From an uncultured Ferrovibrio sp. (GTDB taxonomy: Bacteria; Pseudomonadota; Alphaproteobacteria; Ferrovibrionales; Ferrovibrionaceae): a stretch of DNA of 64,000 nucleotides. The DNA lies in NCBI RefSeq assembly GCF_937960835.1, contig NZ_CALGPC010000015.1, positions 186,001-250,000 on the forward strand, in the 5' to 3' direction. This document shows positions 42,295-51,226 of the stretch, piece by piece. Position numbers and translations under genes: made by a program. Under the pieces are notes generated by a model, which searched no databases, was not told the origin of the DNA, and saw only the letters and a program-made list of their open reading frames with translations. Within the stretch, counting starts at the first letter, position 1. Every line of letters begins with the position of its first letter.

Positions 42295-42759
42295 TTACGC
42301 GGCGTGGCTGGCTGGACTGTCGGTCAGCAGCGCATAGAGCGCATCGGCGCTTTCCGCCCCGCGCAGCTTTTCGCAGACCGCCTTGTCGCGCAGCAGACGC
42401 GACACCCGCGCTAGGGCTTTCAGGTGATCGGCGCCAGCCGATTCAGGCGCCAGCAGCAGGAAAATCAGATCGACCGGCATTTCGTCGATTGAATCGAAAT
42501 CGACGGGCCGTTCCAGCCGCGCAAACAGGCCATAGAGCTTGTCCAAGCCAGGCAGGCGGCCATGCGGAATGGCGATGCCGTTACCGACGCCGGTGGTGCC
42601 AAGCCGCTCGCGTTCCAGCAGCGTGTCGAAGATCACCCGCTCGTGCTGACCGGTAATCCGAGCGGCACGGGCAGAGAGTTCCTGCAACGCCTGCTTCTTG
42701 CTGTTGGCTTTCAGGTTGGCGACAACGCCATCCGGGCTCAAGAGCTGAAAGATTTCCAT
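42295..42759 (-). CDS. ptsN: PTS IIA-like nitrogen regulatory protein
   Basis: 154 residues. EIIA-Ntr is phosphorylated by the PTS-Ntr chain and regulates potassium, nitrogen and stress functions. The phosphorylation site is His66 in GNGIAIPHGR; the N-terminal MEIFQLLSPDGVVANLKANSKKQALQEL and the late LLAPESAGADHLKALARVSRLLRD are typical. It is last in the kdsD-lptCAB-rpoN-hpf operon and is followed by a terminator. Confidence 0.95.
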   Translation of the reverse strand: MEIFQLLSPDGVVANLKANSKKQALQELSARAARITGQHERVIFDTLLERERLGTTGVGNGIAIPHGRLPGLDKLYGLFARLERPVDFDSIDEMPVDLIFLLLAPESAGADHLKALARVSRLLRDKAVCEKLRGAESADALYALLTDSPASHAA

Positions 42760-42810
42760 CGGAAAATGATGCCTCCGCGGCTGATACCGAATTACGCCGG
42801 ATCGCGAGGA

Positions 42811-43137
42811 TCAGGCGACATCCTCGGCATCCGGTGTACGCGCGTGATGATTGCGCCGCTTACGCTTGTCGCGCCGGACCTGCTTTGCCAGCTTCTCCAG
42901 CGCGGTGTCAAAGCTGCCGTAAATCTCGGTCGCCTCCGCTTCGGCCTGCATATTGATGTTGGCGCCAATGTGAACCGTGCACTGACAGTGATACATCGGA
43001 CCCTCGCGGCGGAAGACCACCTGTGCGCCGATTGCGTTGCTCATGTATTTTGCAATCGCGGCACGCAGCTTTTCATCCACGTATGTGCGGAGGGAATCGC
43101 CGAGATCAAGATGCTGCCCGGAGGTCTGGATTTTCAT
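42811..43137 (-). CDS. hpf: Ribosome hibernation promoting factor, short form
   Basis: 108 residues from ATG 43137 (MKIQTSGQHLDLGDSLRTYVDEKL). This is the N-terminal S30AE domain only: the long HPF form with a C-terminal dimerisation domain, frequent in alphaproteobacteria, is absent. The basic C-terminus (RRDKRKRRNHHAR) contacts rRNA in relatives. The frame is open 39 codons further upstream but without conserved sequence. It lies between rpoN and ptsN, the usual place. Confidence 0.92.
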   Translation of the reverse strand: MKIQTSGQHLDLGDSLRTYVDEKLRAAIAKYMSNAIGAQVVFRREGPMYHCQCTVHIGANINMQAEAEATEIYGSFDTALEKLAKQVRRDKRKRRNHHARTPDAEDVA

Positions 43138-43425
43138 GATGCGTCGAAATCCGGCTTCGCTCGGTATGACACGATTGTAGTACGACCTCCAGCGGCCGTC
43201 ATGTCGGTCGCGGACCATAGAGAAGGCCTCCTGGACTGTCAACCAGACGGCCATCCTGTAACCCCTTGATTCTATTCAACGCCTCAAAGCGGAAGTTGTT
43301 CCCTAAAAGAGTATCCACAAGTTTATGTCGTCGAAACATCCCGCCGGATACGGAGTATTACGTGGCAGCGGATGACTTCGCCTGTGCGATTCACTCGCGC
43401 TAACGTGTTTATTGCGCCAGCCGGC
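43138..43425 (-). other. Spacer between rpoN and hpf
   Basis: 288 bases with no convincing gene. It may hold a separate hpf-ptsN promoter; I searched by eye for a sigma-54 or sigma-70 box on the minus strand and found none that is persuasive. Confidence 0.5.
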
Positions 43426-44964
43426 TCAGCCCACCTTCAGCAATCCTGCGCGTTTCAAGCGGCGGCGTTCCACTGACGAAGGAATATTCATCGCCTCGCG
43501 GTACTTGGCCACCGTGCGGCGGGCGATATCCACGCCCTTGCCCGCCAGGATTTCGACGATCTTGTCGTCGGAAAGAATGTCATTCGGATCTTCGGCGTCG
43601 ATCAGCGACTTGATGCGGTGGCGGATGGATTCCGCCGAGAAGGCTTCGCCGCCATCGGTGGCCGCGATGCTGGCGGTGAAGAAATACTTCATCTCGAAGA
43701 TGCCGCGCGGCGTCGCCATCGTCTTGTTCGAGGTGACGCGGCTGACAGTGCTTTCATGCATCTCGATCGCTTCGGCTACGGCGCGCAGATTCAACGGCTT
43801 CAGATGCGACACGCCATGGCGCAGGAAATTCTCCTGCTGGCGCACGATCTCACTGGCGACTTTCAGGATCGTATGCGCGCGCTGGTCCAGTGATTTGACC
43901 AGCCAGTTGGCCGAGTTCAAGCAATCCGACAGATAGCTCTTGGTCTGCTTGTCGGCACCGGTTGCCTTGTTGTCGCGCGAGACACGGGCATAGTAGCGGC
44001 TGTTGACCAGCACGCGCGGCAGGGTGTCACTGTTCAGCTCGACTGTCCAGCTGCCGTCAGCAGCCCGGCGGACGAAGACATCCGGGATCAGGGTCTGCAC
44101 CGGCTCGCCGCCGAACAACAAACCGGGCTTCGGATTCAGGGCGCGAATTTCCTGCACCATGTCGGCGATGTCTTCCTGGTCGACGCCGCAGATCCGCATC
44201 AGCCCCGCCACATCACGCTTGGCCAGCAATTCGAGATTGTCCAGCAATGCCTGCATCGCTGGATCGAGACGGTTGCGGTCGCGCAACTGCAGGGCCAGGC
44301 ATTCCTTCAGGCTGCGGGCAAATAGGCCGACCGGCTCGATCGTCTGCAGATCAAGCAGTACGGCCTCGACTTCATCCTCTTCGACGCCCAGCCGAGCAGC
44401 GATGTCGGCCAGCGGCTCGGTGACGTAACCCGCTTCATCCAGCGCATCGATCAGTGCATGACCGATCATGCGGTCGGCGGCATTCGCCGGCATGAGCTGC
44501 CATTGCTCCTGCACATGCTCGCGAAGATTCTTCGCTTCCGACAGCGTCTGTTCTAACGAACTGCCTTCATCCTCGAACCGCGGATCGCCGCCACGGCCGC
44601 TGATGTAGTTGCTGTCCAGCCCGCTCCCCGCACCGGCAGCGTCATAGCCGCTGTCATTGGTGAAGGTGCTGTCGACATCGGCGTCCAGCGCCTCGCGCGC
44701 CCGGTCCGCGGCGGCATCGGATGCAAGATCGAGCCGTTCGACGGCCGGAACCGGATCGGTCTCGCCCTCGAAGGGCTCGCCGCCGTCATCGGCGCCGTTG
44801 TCGCCTTCCACCCGTTCCAGCAGCGGATTGCGCTCCAGCTCCTGCTCGACATAGGCCAGCAATTCGATGTTGGAGAGTTGCAGCAGCTTGATCGCCTGCT
44901 GCAACTGCGGCGTCATGACAAGAGCCTGGCCCTGCCTAAGTTCAAGACGGGGACCTAATGCCAT
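43426..44964 (-). CDS. rpoN: RNA polymerase sigma-54 factor
   Basis: 512 residues from ATG 44964 (MALGPRLELRQGQALVMTPQLQQAIKLLQ), which opens region I, the activator-responding part. A long acidic linker (about 50-130) follows, then the core-binding domain and the C-terminal DNA-binding domain with the RpoN box VARRTVAKYRE (frame reading ARRTVAKYRE) near the end. It recognises -24/-12 promoters and needs an enhancer-binding ATPase. It is located between lptB and hpf in the conserved operon. A sigma-54-like promoter sits in front of this operon. Confidence 0.97.
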   Translation of the reverse strand: MALGPRLELRQGQALVMTPQLQQAIKLLQLSNIELLAYVEQELERNPLLERVEGDNGADDGGEPFEGETDPVPAVERLDLASDAAADRAREALDADVDSTFTNDSGYDAAGAGSGLDSNYISGRGGDPRFEDEGSSLEQTLSEAKNLREHVQEQWQLMPANAADRMIGHALIDALDEAGYVTEPLADIAARLGVEEDEVEAVLLDLQTIEPVGLFARSLKECLALQLRDRNRLDPAMQALLDNLELLAKRDVAGLMRICGVDQEDIADMVQEIRALNPKPGLLFGGEPVQTLIPDVFVRRAADGSWTVELNSDTLPRVLVNSRYYARVSRDNKATGADKQTKSYLSDCLNSANWLVKSLDQRAHTILKVASEIVRQQENFLRHGVSHLKPLNLRAVAEAIEMHESTVSRVTSNKTMATPRGIFEMKYFFTASIAATDGGEAFSAESIRHRIKSLIDAEDPNDILSDDKIVEILAGKGVDIARRTVAKYREAMNIPSSVERRRLKRAGLLKVG

Positions 44965-44974
44965 GGCTATGCAG

Positions 44975-45757
44975 TCACCAATTAAATCGCTCGCCGAGAT
45001 AGACCCGGCGTACATTCTCGTCGGCGACGATCTCGCTCGGACTGCCCTCCATCAGCACCTTGCCGTCATGCAGAATATAGGCGCGGTCGATGATGTCGAG
45101 GGTCTCGCGGACATTGTGGTCGGTGATCAGCACGCCAATGCCGCGATCCTTCAGATGCGAGACCAGTTCACGGATTTCGCCCACCGCAATCGGATCGATG
45201 CCGGCCAGCGGCTCGTCCAGCAGCATGAAGGAGGGCTGCGTTGCCAGCGCGCGGGCAATCTCGCAGCGGCGCCGCTCGCCGCCTGAAAGCGCCAGCGCCG
45301 GCGTGCGCCGCAAATGGCTGATTGAGAACTCCGCCAGCAGATCGTCCAGCATGGCTTCGCGGCGGTCCGTTTCCGGTTCCACCAGCTCCAGCACGGCGCG
45401 GATATTCTGCTCGACGGTCAGGCCGCGGAAGATCGAGGCTTCCTGCGGCAGGTACCCCATTCCGAGGCGGGCGCGGCGATACATCGGCAGGCCGGTGATG
45501 TCATGGCCATCCAGGCTGATGCTGCCGCGATCCGGGCGGATCAGGCCGGTCATGATGTAGAAGGTCGTCGTCTTGCCGGCGCCATTCGGGCCCAGCAGGC
45601 CAACCGCTTCGCCCCGCTGCACATAGAGCGAGACATCGCGCAGCACCGGCCGCTTCTTGAAGCTTTTGCCAAGCCGGTTGGCCGCCAGTCCCGGATTGTC
45701 GGCGACGAGCTTCAATCCGCCGGCATTGGGCTGAGAATTCTGAACCGTTGCGTTCAT
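44975..45757 (-). CDS. lptB: LPS export ABC transporter ATPase LptB
   Basis: 260 residues. Powers LptFG to extract LPS from the inner membrane. Walker A GPNGAGKTT, Q-loop, signature LSGGERRRCEIARAL, Walker B FMLLDEPLAGIDP and the switch His in LITDHNVRE are all present. The N-terminus has about 25 extra residues before the conserved RLGKSFKKRPVLRDVSL. The start overlaps the lptA stop; ten bases separate its stop from the rpoN start. Confidence 0.97.
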   Translation of the reverse strand: MNATVQNSQPNAGGLKLVADNPGLAANRLGKSFKKRPVLRDVSLYVQRGEAVGLLGPNGAGKTTTFYIMTGLIRPDRGSISLDGHDITGLPMYRRARLGMGYLPQEASIFRGLTVEQNIRAVLELVEPETDRREAMLDDLLAEFSISHLRRTPALALSGGERRRCEIARALATQPSFMLLDEPLAGIDPIAVGEIRELVSHLKDRGIGVLITDHNVRETLDIIDRAYILHDGKVLMEGSPSEIVADENVRRVYLGERFNW

Positions 45758-46395
45758 TGGCTGCGTTGTCCCGCGCCGTTCTGGGAACCGCCGCCAGCCC
45801 CGTTTCCGTTGCCCATGCGGTTCGGCTGCGGCGCCGCCTGCTGCTGCTGTTGCTCGCCCGGCAGGAATACGCCGCGTACCCGCTCGCCCGGCAGCGGCTC
45901 GCAGATGCTACGCCCGCTATCCTGGAACATAATCGCCTTGGCACAGCGCACCGTGCTGCGGTCAGTGGTGAGCAGCACGTTGCCGGTCAAGGTGACGGTC
46001 TTCTTGTCCACGTCGTAGACACCGAAATCGCCCTGTGCGCGCTCTTCCGGTGTGGAAACGAAGACCTTGCCTTTCGCCTCGATCCGCTGGATCGAGCTAG
46101 TATCCGGACCGGTATTGCTGGCGGGCTGCTTAGCCGGCTTGTTTGCGGCGGCGCCCTGCTGCTGGGCGCGCTCGCGGTAATAGACGAACAGCTCTTCCGA
46201 GCGCAGCCGCGTATCGCCCTGCACCACGTCGACATTGCCGCGGAAGATCGCAAGCTGCTTGTCCTGCTGGACCTCCAGGGTATCCGAGGCGATTTCGATC
46301 GGCTGGTCGCTGTTGCGGCTGTTACCGAGATTGACTTGCGCCAAAGCGGGAGCAGCGGCCAGAGCTGCCATCGACAAAAACCAGAAAACGCGCAT
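45754..46395 (-). CDS. lptA: LPS transport periplasmic protein LptA
   Basis: 213 residues from ATG 46395. Signal peptide MRVFWFLSMAALAAAPALAQ, then the OstA/LptA beta-jellyroll: PIEIASDTLEVQQDKQLAIFRGNVDVVQGD and a second repeat with GKVFVSTPEERAQGD, TLTGNVLLTTDRSTVRC. The C-terminus is Gln/Asn/Gly-rich and likely disordered. It forms the bridge between LptC and LptD. Its stop overlaps the lptB start. Confidence 0.93.
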   Translation of the reverse strand: MRVFWFLSMAALAAAPALAQVNLGNSRNSDQPIEIASDTLEVQQDKQLAIFRGNVDVVQGDTRLRSEELFVYYRERAQQQGAAANKPAKQPASNTGPDTSSIQRIEAKGKVFVSTPEERAQGDFGVYDVDKKTVTLTGNVLLTTDRSTVRCAKAIMFQDSGRSICEPLPGERVRGVFLPGEQQQQQAAPQPNRMGNGNGAGGGSQNGAGQRSQ

Positions 46396-46400
46396 GCCGC

Positions 46401-47087
46401 TCAACCCCGTTCCTTCCGCGGATACAGCGTCGTATTGACGCCATTCACGAAGACGATCACCCGCCCCTTGTCGTATATCCGCAAGCCATTGGCGCGGATC
46501 GTGCCTGTCTCCGACTGCCCCCAAACCTTCTCGTCGCTGATCACGACATTGGTCTCGAGATTCACCTCGGCGCTATTGCCATGCATCTCGTAGCCGTTGT
46601 CGCCGATTACCGTGACATTGCCGAACAGATGCAGCAACTGCCGCCCGCCATGATACAGCCCGGTATCGGCCATCAGCGACCACCAGCCGCCGCCAGAGGT
46701 GATGTCGGCCTGAACATTGTCCAGCGTCACCTGCTGCGAGTCCTCCGGATCCTGCACGGCGCGGTCAGCCGTCACCACATACGGCTGATCCTTCGAATCA
46801 GTGCCGCGGTAGCGCGGATTGTTCATCACCAGCGCCGCGTTGACGCTGTCCACATCGTTGAAGGTCAGCGACATCACCTGATGCCGCTTGGTCAATTGCG
46901 GCCAGGCGATGACGACGGCGACGGTGCCCAGAGCCATGAGCGGCAGCACGAACTTCATGAACCGCGCAAAGCGGCGGCGGCGCGACAGCTTGCCGATCGC
47001 CTCGCTGGAATCGCGCGGCACGATCTTGTCGGCACGGCGCGGCGGCAGCGGCATATCGCGCGAAGTTTCGTCGAAGCCACTTGCCAT
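46401..47087 (-). CDS. lptC: LPS export protein LptC
   Basis: 228 residues from ATG 47087, overlapping the kdsD stop. One N-terminal membrane helix (FARFMKFVLPLMALGTVAVVI) anchors a periplasmic beta-jellyroll with the pattern YVVTADRAVQDPEDSQQVTLDNVQADI and NVTVIGDNGYEMHG typical of LptC. Sequence similarity within the family is low, but position between kdsD and lptA makes the assignment firm. Confidence 0.9.
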   Translation of the reverse strand: MASGFDETSRDMPLPPRRADKIVPRDSSEAIGKLSRRRRFARFMKFVLPLMALGTVAVVIAWPQLTKRHQVMSLTFNDVDSVNAALVMNNPRYRGTDSKDQPYVVTADRAVQDPEDSQQVTLDNVQADITSGGGWWSLMADTGLYHGGRQLLHLFGNVTVIGDNGYEMHGNSAEVNLETNVVISDEKVWGQSETGTIRANGLRIYDKGRVIVFVNGVNTTLYPRKERG

Positions 47088-48181
47088 CAGGTAATCCCGG
47101 CCCGCACGCAATCATGCATATGGAGAATGCCGATCGGCTTGCCGCCCTCGACGACGAAGAAGGTGGTGATACGCCGGCTGTTCATCTCACGCAGCGCCTC
47201 CACCGCCAGGGCATTCGGCCCGATGGTCTTCGGGGCATGCGTCATCACCACATCGACCGTCTGCGCCAGCAGATCGCCCTCGATATGGCGCCGCAGGTCG
47301 CCGTCGGTGATGATGCCGATCAGCTTGCCCTTGTTGCGGCCCTTGTCGGCGACGATACCAATGCAGCCAAAGCTGCGCGCGGCCATGGTCAGCAGTGCCT
47401 CGCGCATGCCAGTGCCGCTTTCCACCAGCGGCATTGCGGCGCCGGTATGCATCAGATCCTTCACCTTCACCAGCTGCTTGCCAAGCTTGCCGCCCGGATG
47501 GAAGGTGTGGAAGTCGTCTTTGGTGAAGCCCTTGCGCTCCAGCAGAGCCACGGCCAGCGCATCGCCCAGCGCCAGCGCCATCGTCGTCGACGTGGTGGGC
47601 GCCAGCCCCATCGGGCAAGCTTCTTCCACCGGCGGCAGCGGCAGCACCACATCGGCGGCCTGACCCAGCGAGGATTTCGGCCGCGAGGTGATGCCGATCA
47701 GCGGAATCGCAAAGCGTTTCGCATGGGCGATCAGATCGGCCAGTTCCCGCGTCTCACCCGAATTCGACAGGCAGATCACCACGTCGCCTGGCAGGATCAT
47801 GCCGAGATCACCATGGCTGGCCTCGGCCGGATGAACGAATTGCGCCGGCGTTCCGGTGGAGGCCAGGGTGGCGGCGATCTTGCTGCCGACATGGCCGCTT
47901 TTGCCCATGCCGGAGACGATCACGCGGCCACGCCCGGCACCGGGCAGGGTGGAATTGGCGCTGACCTTCATCAGGATGTCGACAGCCTTGGTGAAGGTCT
48001 CGTCGATCTGCGCTGCCAAGGCGGCAAGGCCGTTGGCCTCCATCATCAGCACACGCCGGGCCACGGCGACGTCCGGCGTCGCGGCCGGCTTGCCGCCCGC
48101 TACCTGAACCACCTTGACTTCGGCTTTCGCACGGTTGCGTCCGGCACGTTTAACCCGCGCGGCGGCTGGTGCGGATGTCAT
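47087..48181 (-). CDS. kdsD: Arabinose-5-phosphate isomerase (KdsD/KpsF) with basic N-terminal tail
   Basis: Converts ribulose 5-phosphate to arabinose 5-phosphate, the first step to Kdo in LPS. 364 residues: SIS domain (VIVSGMGKSGHVGSKIAATLAST; CLSNSGET; GITSRPKSSL) followed by two CBS domains (DLMHTGAAMPLVESGT; HAPKTIGPNALAVEALREM). Compared with typical members of about 325 residues it has roughly 30 extra residues at the N-terminus, rich in Ala, Arg and Lys. A sigma-54-like promoter lies just upstream (48201-48217). Confidence 0.94.
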   Translation of the reverse strand: MTSAPAAARVKRAGRNRAKAEVKVVQVAGGKPAATPDVAVARRVLMMEANGLAALAAQIDETFTKAVDILMKVSANSTLPGAGRGRVIVSGMGKSGHVGSKIAATLASTGTPAQFVHPAEASHGDLGMILPGDVVICLSNSGETRELADLIAHAKRFAIPLIGITSRPKSSLGQAADVVLPLPPVEEACPMGLAPTTSTTMALALGDALAVALLERKGFTKDDFHTFHPGGKLGKQLVKVKDLMHTGAAMPLVESGTGMREALLTMAARSFGCIGIVADKGRNKGKLIGIITDGDLRRHIEGDLLAQTVDVVMTHAPKTIGPNALAVEALREMNSRRITTFFVVEGGKPIGILHMHDCVRAGIT

Positions 48182-48200
48182 GACCTACCCACTAACTTCT

Positions 48201-48217
48201 AACAAGAATCGTGCCAA
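48201..48217 (-). promoter_or_regulatory. Sigma-54-like promoter before the kdsD-lpt-rpoN operon
   Basis: On the minus strand the sequence is TTGGCACGATTCTTGTT: the -24 element TGGCAC is perfect, the five-base spacer is right, and the -12 element reads TTGT instead of TTGC, so the conserved C is lost. Transcription would begin near 48189, eight bases before the kdsD ATG, leaving just enough room for the GGGTAGG ribosome site. Confidence 0.45.
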
Positions 48218-48304
48218 ATATGGGGAATCGCACCCCAAAATGCAAATTGCTTGACCCGTATAGATCGATTTTCGCGACGATTTTCTTAATGCGCGCGGAA
48301 TTTG

Positions 48305-48919
48305 TTAATGCGCGAAAATGTCTTCTTCTGGCCAGCCGGCCAGGTCGAGTTCCGCGCGCGCGGGCAGGAAGCTAAAGCAGGCTTCCGCGAGGGCGGTACG
48401 CCCTTCCCGCGCCAACATGCCGTCCAGTACGACTTTAAGCTGATGCAGATACAGAACGTCGGAGGCAGCGTAGCGCTGCTGCGCCTCGGTCAGCACCGGG
48501 GCGCCCCAGTCCGAGGATTGCTCCTGCTTGGAGATTTCCACGCCGATCAGCTCGCGGCAGAGGTCTTTCAGGCCATGGCGGTCGGTGAAGGTGCGCACCA
48601 GACGGGAGGCCGTCCGGGTGCAATAGACCGGCGCCGTACGGGCTCCGAGATAGTGCCTCAGGGCCGCCAGATCGAAGCGAGCGAAGTGGAAGAGCTTCAA
48701 AACGTTGGGGTTTTCCAGCAGGCGCTTGAGATTCGGCGCGTTGTAACCCGCTCCAGCCTGGAACTGCACCAGATGGGCATTGCCGTCCCCGGCCGAAAGC
48801 TGGACCACGCAGAGCCGGTCGCGCAGCGTACGCAGGCCCATCGTCTCGGTATCCACGGCAACCATGGGGCCGAGGTCGAGGCTGTCGGGCAGGTCGCCCT
48901 GGTGAACGGTAATCGCCAT
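48305..48919 (-). CDS. rnd: Ribonuclease D, short form
   Basis: 204 residues holding only the DEDD 3'-5' exonuclease domain: Exo I VAVDTETMGL, Exo II FHFARFDLAALRHYL and Exo III YAASDVLYLHQL (the DEDDy tyrosine present). The HRDC domains that follow in the long E. coli RNase D are absent, as usual in alphaproteobacterial short forms. It may trim tRNA ends; the tRNA-Leu gene starts upstream on the same strand. The last ten bases of the gene (TTAATGCGCG as read on the plus strand) recur 19 bases before it. Confidence 0.92.
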   Translation of the reverse strand: MAITVHQGDLPDSLDLGPMVAVDTETMGLRTLRDRLCVVQLSAGDGNAHLVQFQAGAGYNAPNLKRLLENPNVLKLFHFARFDLAALRHYLGARTAPVYCTRTASRLVRTFTDRHGLKDLCRELIGVEISKQEQSSDWGAPVLTEAQQRYAASDVLYLHQLKVVLDGMLAREGRTALAEACFSFLPARAELDLAGWPEEDIFAH

Positions 48920-48997
48920 GCCGTGGTTCGCTCGGATGCGCTCTCGATTACGGGGCCGTCCCTGAAGGGGGGCTACTACGGCGCAAAACTCGGGAAT

Positions 48998-49084
48998 TGG
49001 TGCCCAGGATAAGACTCGAACTTACACGACCTTTCGGTCACTAGCACCTGAAGCTAGCGCGTCTACCAATTCCGCCACCTGGGC
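48998..49084 (-). tRNA. tRNA-Leu (anticodon CAG)
   Basis: 87 bases with encoded CCA. The acceptor pair is GCCCAGG with CCTGGGC followed by A as discriminator; the D-arm is GGCGGAATTGGTAGACGC; the anticodon stem CTAGC/GCTAG encloses the loop TTCAGGT, giving CAG; a long variable arm (TGACCGAAAGGTCG) marks a class II tRNA; the T-arm loop is TTCGAGT. It decodes CUG, the main Leu codon in these GC-rich genes. Confidence 0.97.
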
Positions 49085-49238
49085 AGGCGGTGCGGACCAA
49101 ATTACCCCTCGGCCCGACCGAGGCGTGTCTTTACGGCCCCGGCGGGGGGAAGTCAAGCGCCACCGGTGACATATGCGAGCGAGACTTGCTTTGGGGGCAT
49201 CGCTCTGCCGATAAGAGGATGATCGGGAGAGAGAGCGC

Positions 49239-50351
49239 ATGGAACAAGTCGAGTGTCTGGTCATTGGCGCGGGCGTGGTGGGGCTGGGGGTCGCACGGGC
49301 CCTGGCCAGGCAGGGCCGCGAGGTGGTGGTGGTCGAGGCAGCCGACCTGATCGGCAGCGAAACCTCGTCACGCAATTCCGAAGTCATCCATGCCGGCATC
49401 TATTACACCGCAGGCAGCCTGAAGGCCCGGCTTTGCATCGCGGGCAAACAGAAACTGTATGAGTATTGCGACAGCCGCGGCATTTCCTATCGCCGCTGCG
49501 GCAAGCTGATCGTCGCCACCGACGACAGCCAGATCGCCGAGCTGGAAGCGCTGAAGAAGAAGGCTGAAGCAAACGGCGTCCATGATCTGCAATGGCTGAG
49601 CCGCGAAGAGGCGCTGGCGATGGAGCCGCATCTGCATTGCGTGGCCGCCCTTCTGTCGCCCTCCACCGGCATCATCGACAGCCACGGCCTGATGCTGGCC
49701 TATCAGGGCGAAGCCGAAGAACACGGCGCCATGCTGGCTTTCAATTCGCCTGTTGTCGGCGGCGCGGTGGAGAACGACGGTATCGTCATCGAGACCGGCG
49801 GCGCGGAACCGATGCAATTGAAGGCGCGCACCGTCGTCAACTGCGCAGGCCTAGCCGCGCAGTCGATAGCAGCCGGGATCCAGGGCGTGAAACCGGAAAG
49901 CGTGCCCGGCTGTTTCTACGCCAAGGGCAATTACTTCGTGCTCGGCGGCATGAAGCCGCCCTTCTCCCGCCTGATCTATCCCGTGCCCGAGCCGGGCGGG
50001 CTCGGCACCCATGTCACCATCGATCTGGGCGGCCAGATGCGCTTTGGCCCGGATGTCGAATGGATCGAGCGAATCGACTACACCGTCGATCCCGCGCGCG
50101 GCGAGAAATTCTATGCCGCTGTTCGCCGCTACTGGCCCGGCCTGCCTGACGGAGCGATCCAGCCGGGTTATGCCGGCATCCGGCCCAAGCTGACGCCTGC
50201 CGGCGGCAAGGGCGATGATTTTGTCATACAGGGCCCCGAAACCCATGGCGCGCCCGGCCTCATCAACCTATTTGGTATCGAAAGCCCCGGCCTGACAGCG
50301 TCGCTGGCCATAGGGGAATATGTCGCCGATATGGTGGATCGAGCCGCGTGA
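49239..50351 (+). CDS. FAD-dependent oxidoreductase, L-2-hydroxyglutarate oxidase-like
   Basis: 370 residues of the DAO family. The FAD site VIGAGVVGLGVARALARQG (8-26) is intact, and the stretch ETSSRNSEVIHAGIYYTAGSLKARLC closely follows LhgO/L2HGDH enzymes; the C-terminus has PGLINLFGIESPGLTASLAIGEYV. L-2-hydroxyglutarate or another 2-hydroxy acid is the likely substrate, but the pathway context is unusual, so a different substrate is possible. It overlaps the SMP-30 gene by four bases, so the two proteins are made together. Confidence 0.88.
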   Translation: MEQVECLVIGAGVVGLGVARALARQGREVVVVEAADLIGSETSSRNSEVIHAGIYYTAGSLKARLCIAGKQKLYEYCDSRGISYRRCGKLIVATDDSQIAELEALKKKAEANGVHDLQWLSREEALAMEPHLHCVAALLSPSTGIIDSHGLMLAYQGEAEEHGAMLAFNSPVVGGAVENDGIVIETGGAEPMQLKARTVVNCAGLAAQSIAAGIQGVKPESVPGCFYAKGNYFVLGGMKPPFSRLIYPVPEPGGLGTHVTIDLGGQMRFGPDVEWIERIDYTVDPARGEKFYAAVRRYWPGLPDGAIQPGYAGIRPKLTPAGGKGDDFVIQGPETHGAPGLINLFGIESPGLTASLAIGEYVADMVDRAA

Positions 50352-51223
50352 CCGAAGCCGCTTGCATTCTGGATGGTCAATTCAATCTGGCGGAATCACC
50401 AGTCTGGTCGATCGCCGAACGCAAGCTCTGGTTCGTCGACATCAATGCGCCGCGGCTGCACCGGTTCGATCCGGTCACCAAACAGCTTGAATCCTGGACC
50501 ATGCCGGAATCGATCGGCTGCATCGTGCTTACACAGCACGGCGAGGTCGTCGCGGGTCTGCGCAGCGGCATCTATCGCCTGGACTTGAAAGAAGGCCGGC
50601 ATGAACGCCTCGCCGCCGCGCCCTATGACACACAGCATGTTCGCTTCAACGATGGCCGCTGCGACCGCCAGGGCCGCTTCTGGCTGGGCAGCATGTATGA
50701 GCCCGGCGGCCGCGGCGGCGGCGCTCTCTACCGGCTCGATGGCCGGCATCTGATCGCACAGACCCTGGTCGGCGGTGTGGCGACCTCAAATGCGCTGGCT
50801 TGGAGTCCCGATGGTCGCGTCATGTATCACGCCGACACGCCGACGCGGCAGGTCTACGCCTATGACTACGATGTCGGCCACGGCACGATTTCCAACCGCC
50901 GTCTCTTCCTCGACCTGAACGACACCGGCGAACGGCCGGACGGCGCCACGGTGGATTCCGCCGGCAACTACTGGGTTGCGTTTTACGGCGCGGGCAAGGT
51001 CGCGCAGTTCTCGCCACAGGGGCAGCGGCTGCGCGAGATTGTGCTGCCGGTGAAGGCGCCGACCATGCCCTGTTTCGGCGGGCCGGATCTGAAGACCCTG
51101 TTCATCACCACGGCGCGGCAGAAGCACACGCCGGAAGAATTGCAGCAGATGCCGCTGGCCGGCGGCATCTTCATGGCCGAGGTCGATATCCCCGGCCTGC
51201 CCGAACCCTTCTTCGCTGGCTGA
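50348..51223 (+). CDS. SMP-30/gluconolactonase-like protein, first copy
   Basis: 291 residues, six-bladed beta-propeller of the SMP-30 family. The metal-site residues are in the N-terminal LAESPVWSIAERKLWFVDI (Glu), RFNDGRCDRQGRFWLGSM (Asn/Asp) and TSNALAWSPDGRVMYHADT (Asn and Asp). Family members hydrolyse sugar lactones. It starts with a GTG overlapping the oxidoreductase stop. A lactonase after an oxidase fits an oxidation-then-hydrolysis sequence. A second, distant SMP-30 protein is encoded at 56779. Confidence 0.92.
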   Translation: MTEAACILDGQFNLAESPVWSIAERKLWFVDINAPRLHRFDPVTKQLESWTMPESIGCIVLTQHGEVVAGLRSGIYRLDLKEGRHERLAAAPYDTQHVRFNDGRCDRQGRFWLGSMYEPGGRGGGALYRLDGRHLIAQTLVGGVATSNALAWSPDGRVMYHADTPTRQVYAYDYDVGHGTISNRRLFLDLNDTGERPDGATVDSAGNYWVAFYGAGKVAQFSPQGQRLREIVLPVKAPTMPCFGGPDLKTLFITTARQKHTPEELQQMPLAGGIFMAEVDIPGLPEPFFAG

Positions 51224-51226
51224 GTA

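Noticed and set aside
48286..48314. Direct repeat TTAATGCGCG at 48286-48295 and 48305-48314
   Set aside because: Only ten bases; it duplicates the end of rnd, with no sign of a mobile element or attachment site and no integrase nearby.
49107..49123. Small stem (CCTCGG / CCGAGG) upstream of tRNA-Leu
   Set aside because: Six-base stem with no T-run on either strand; too weak to call a terminator.
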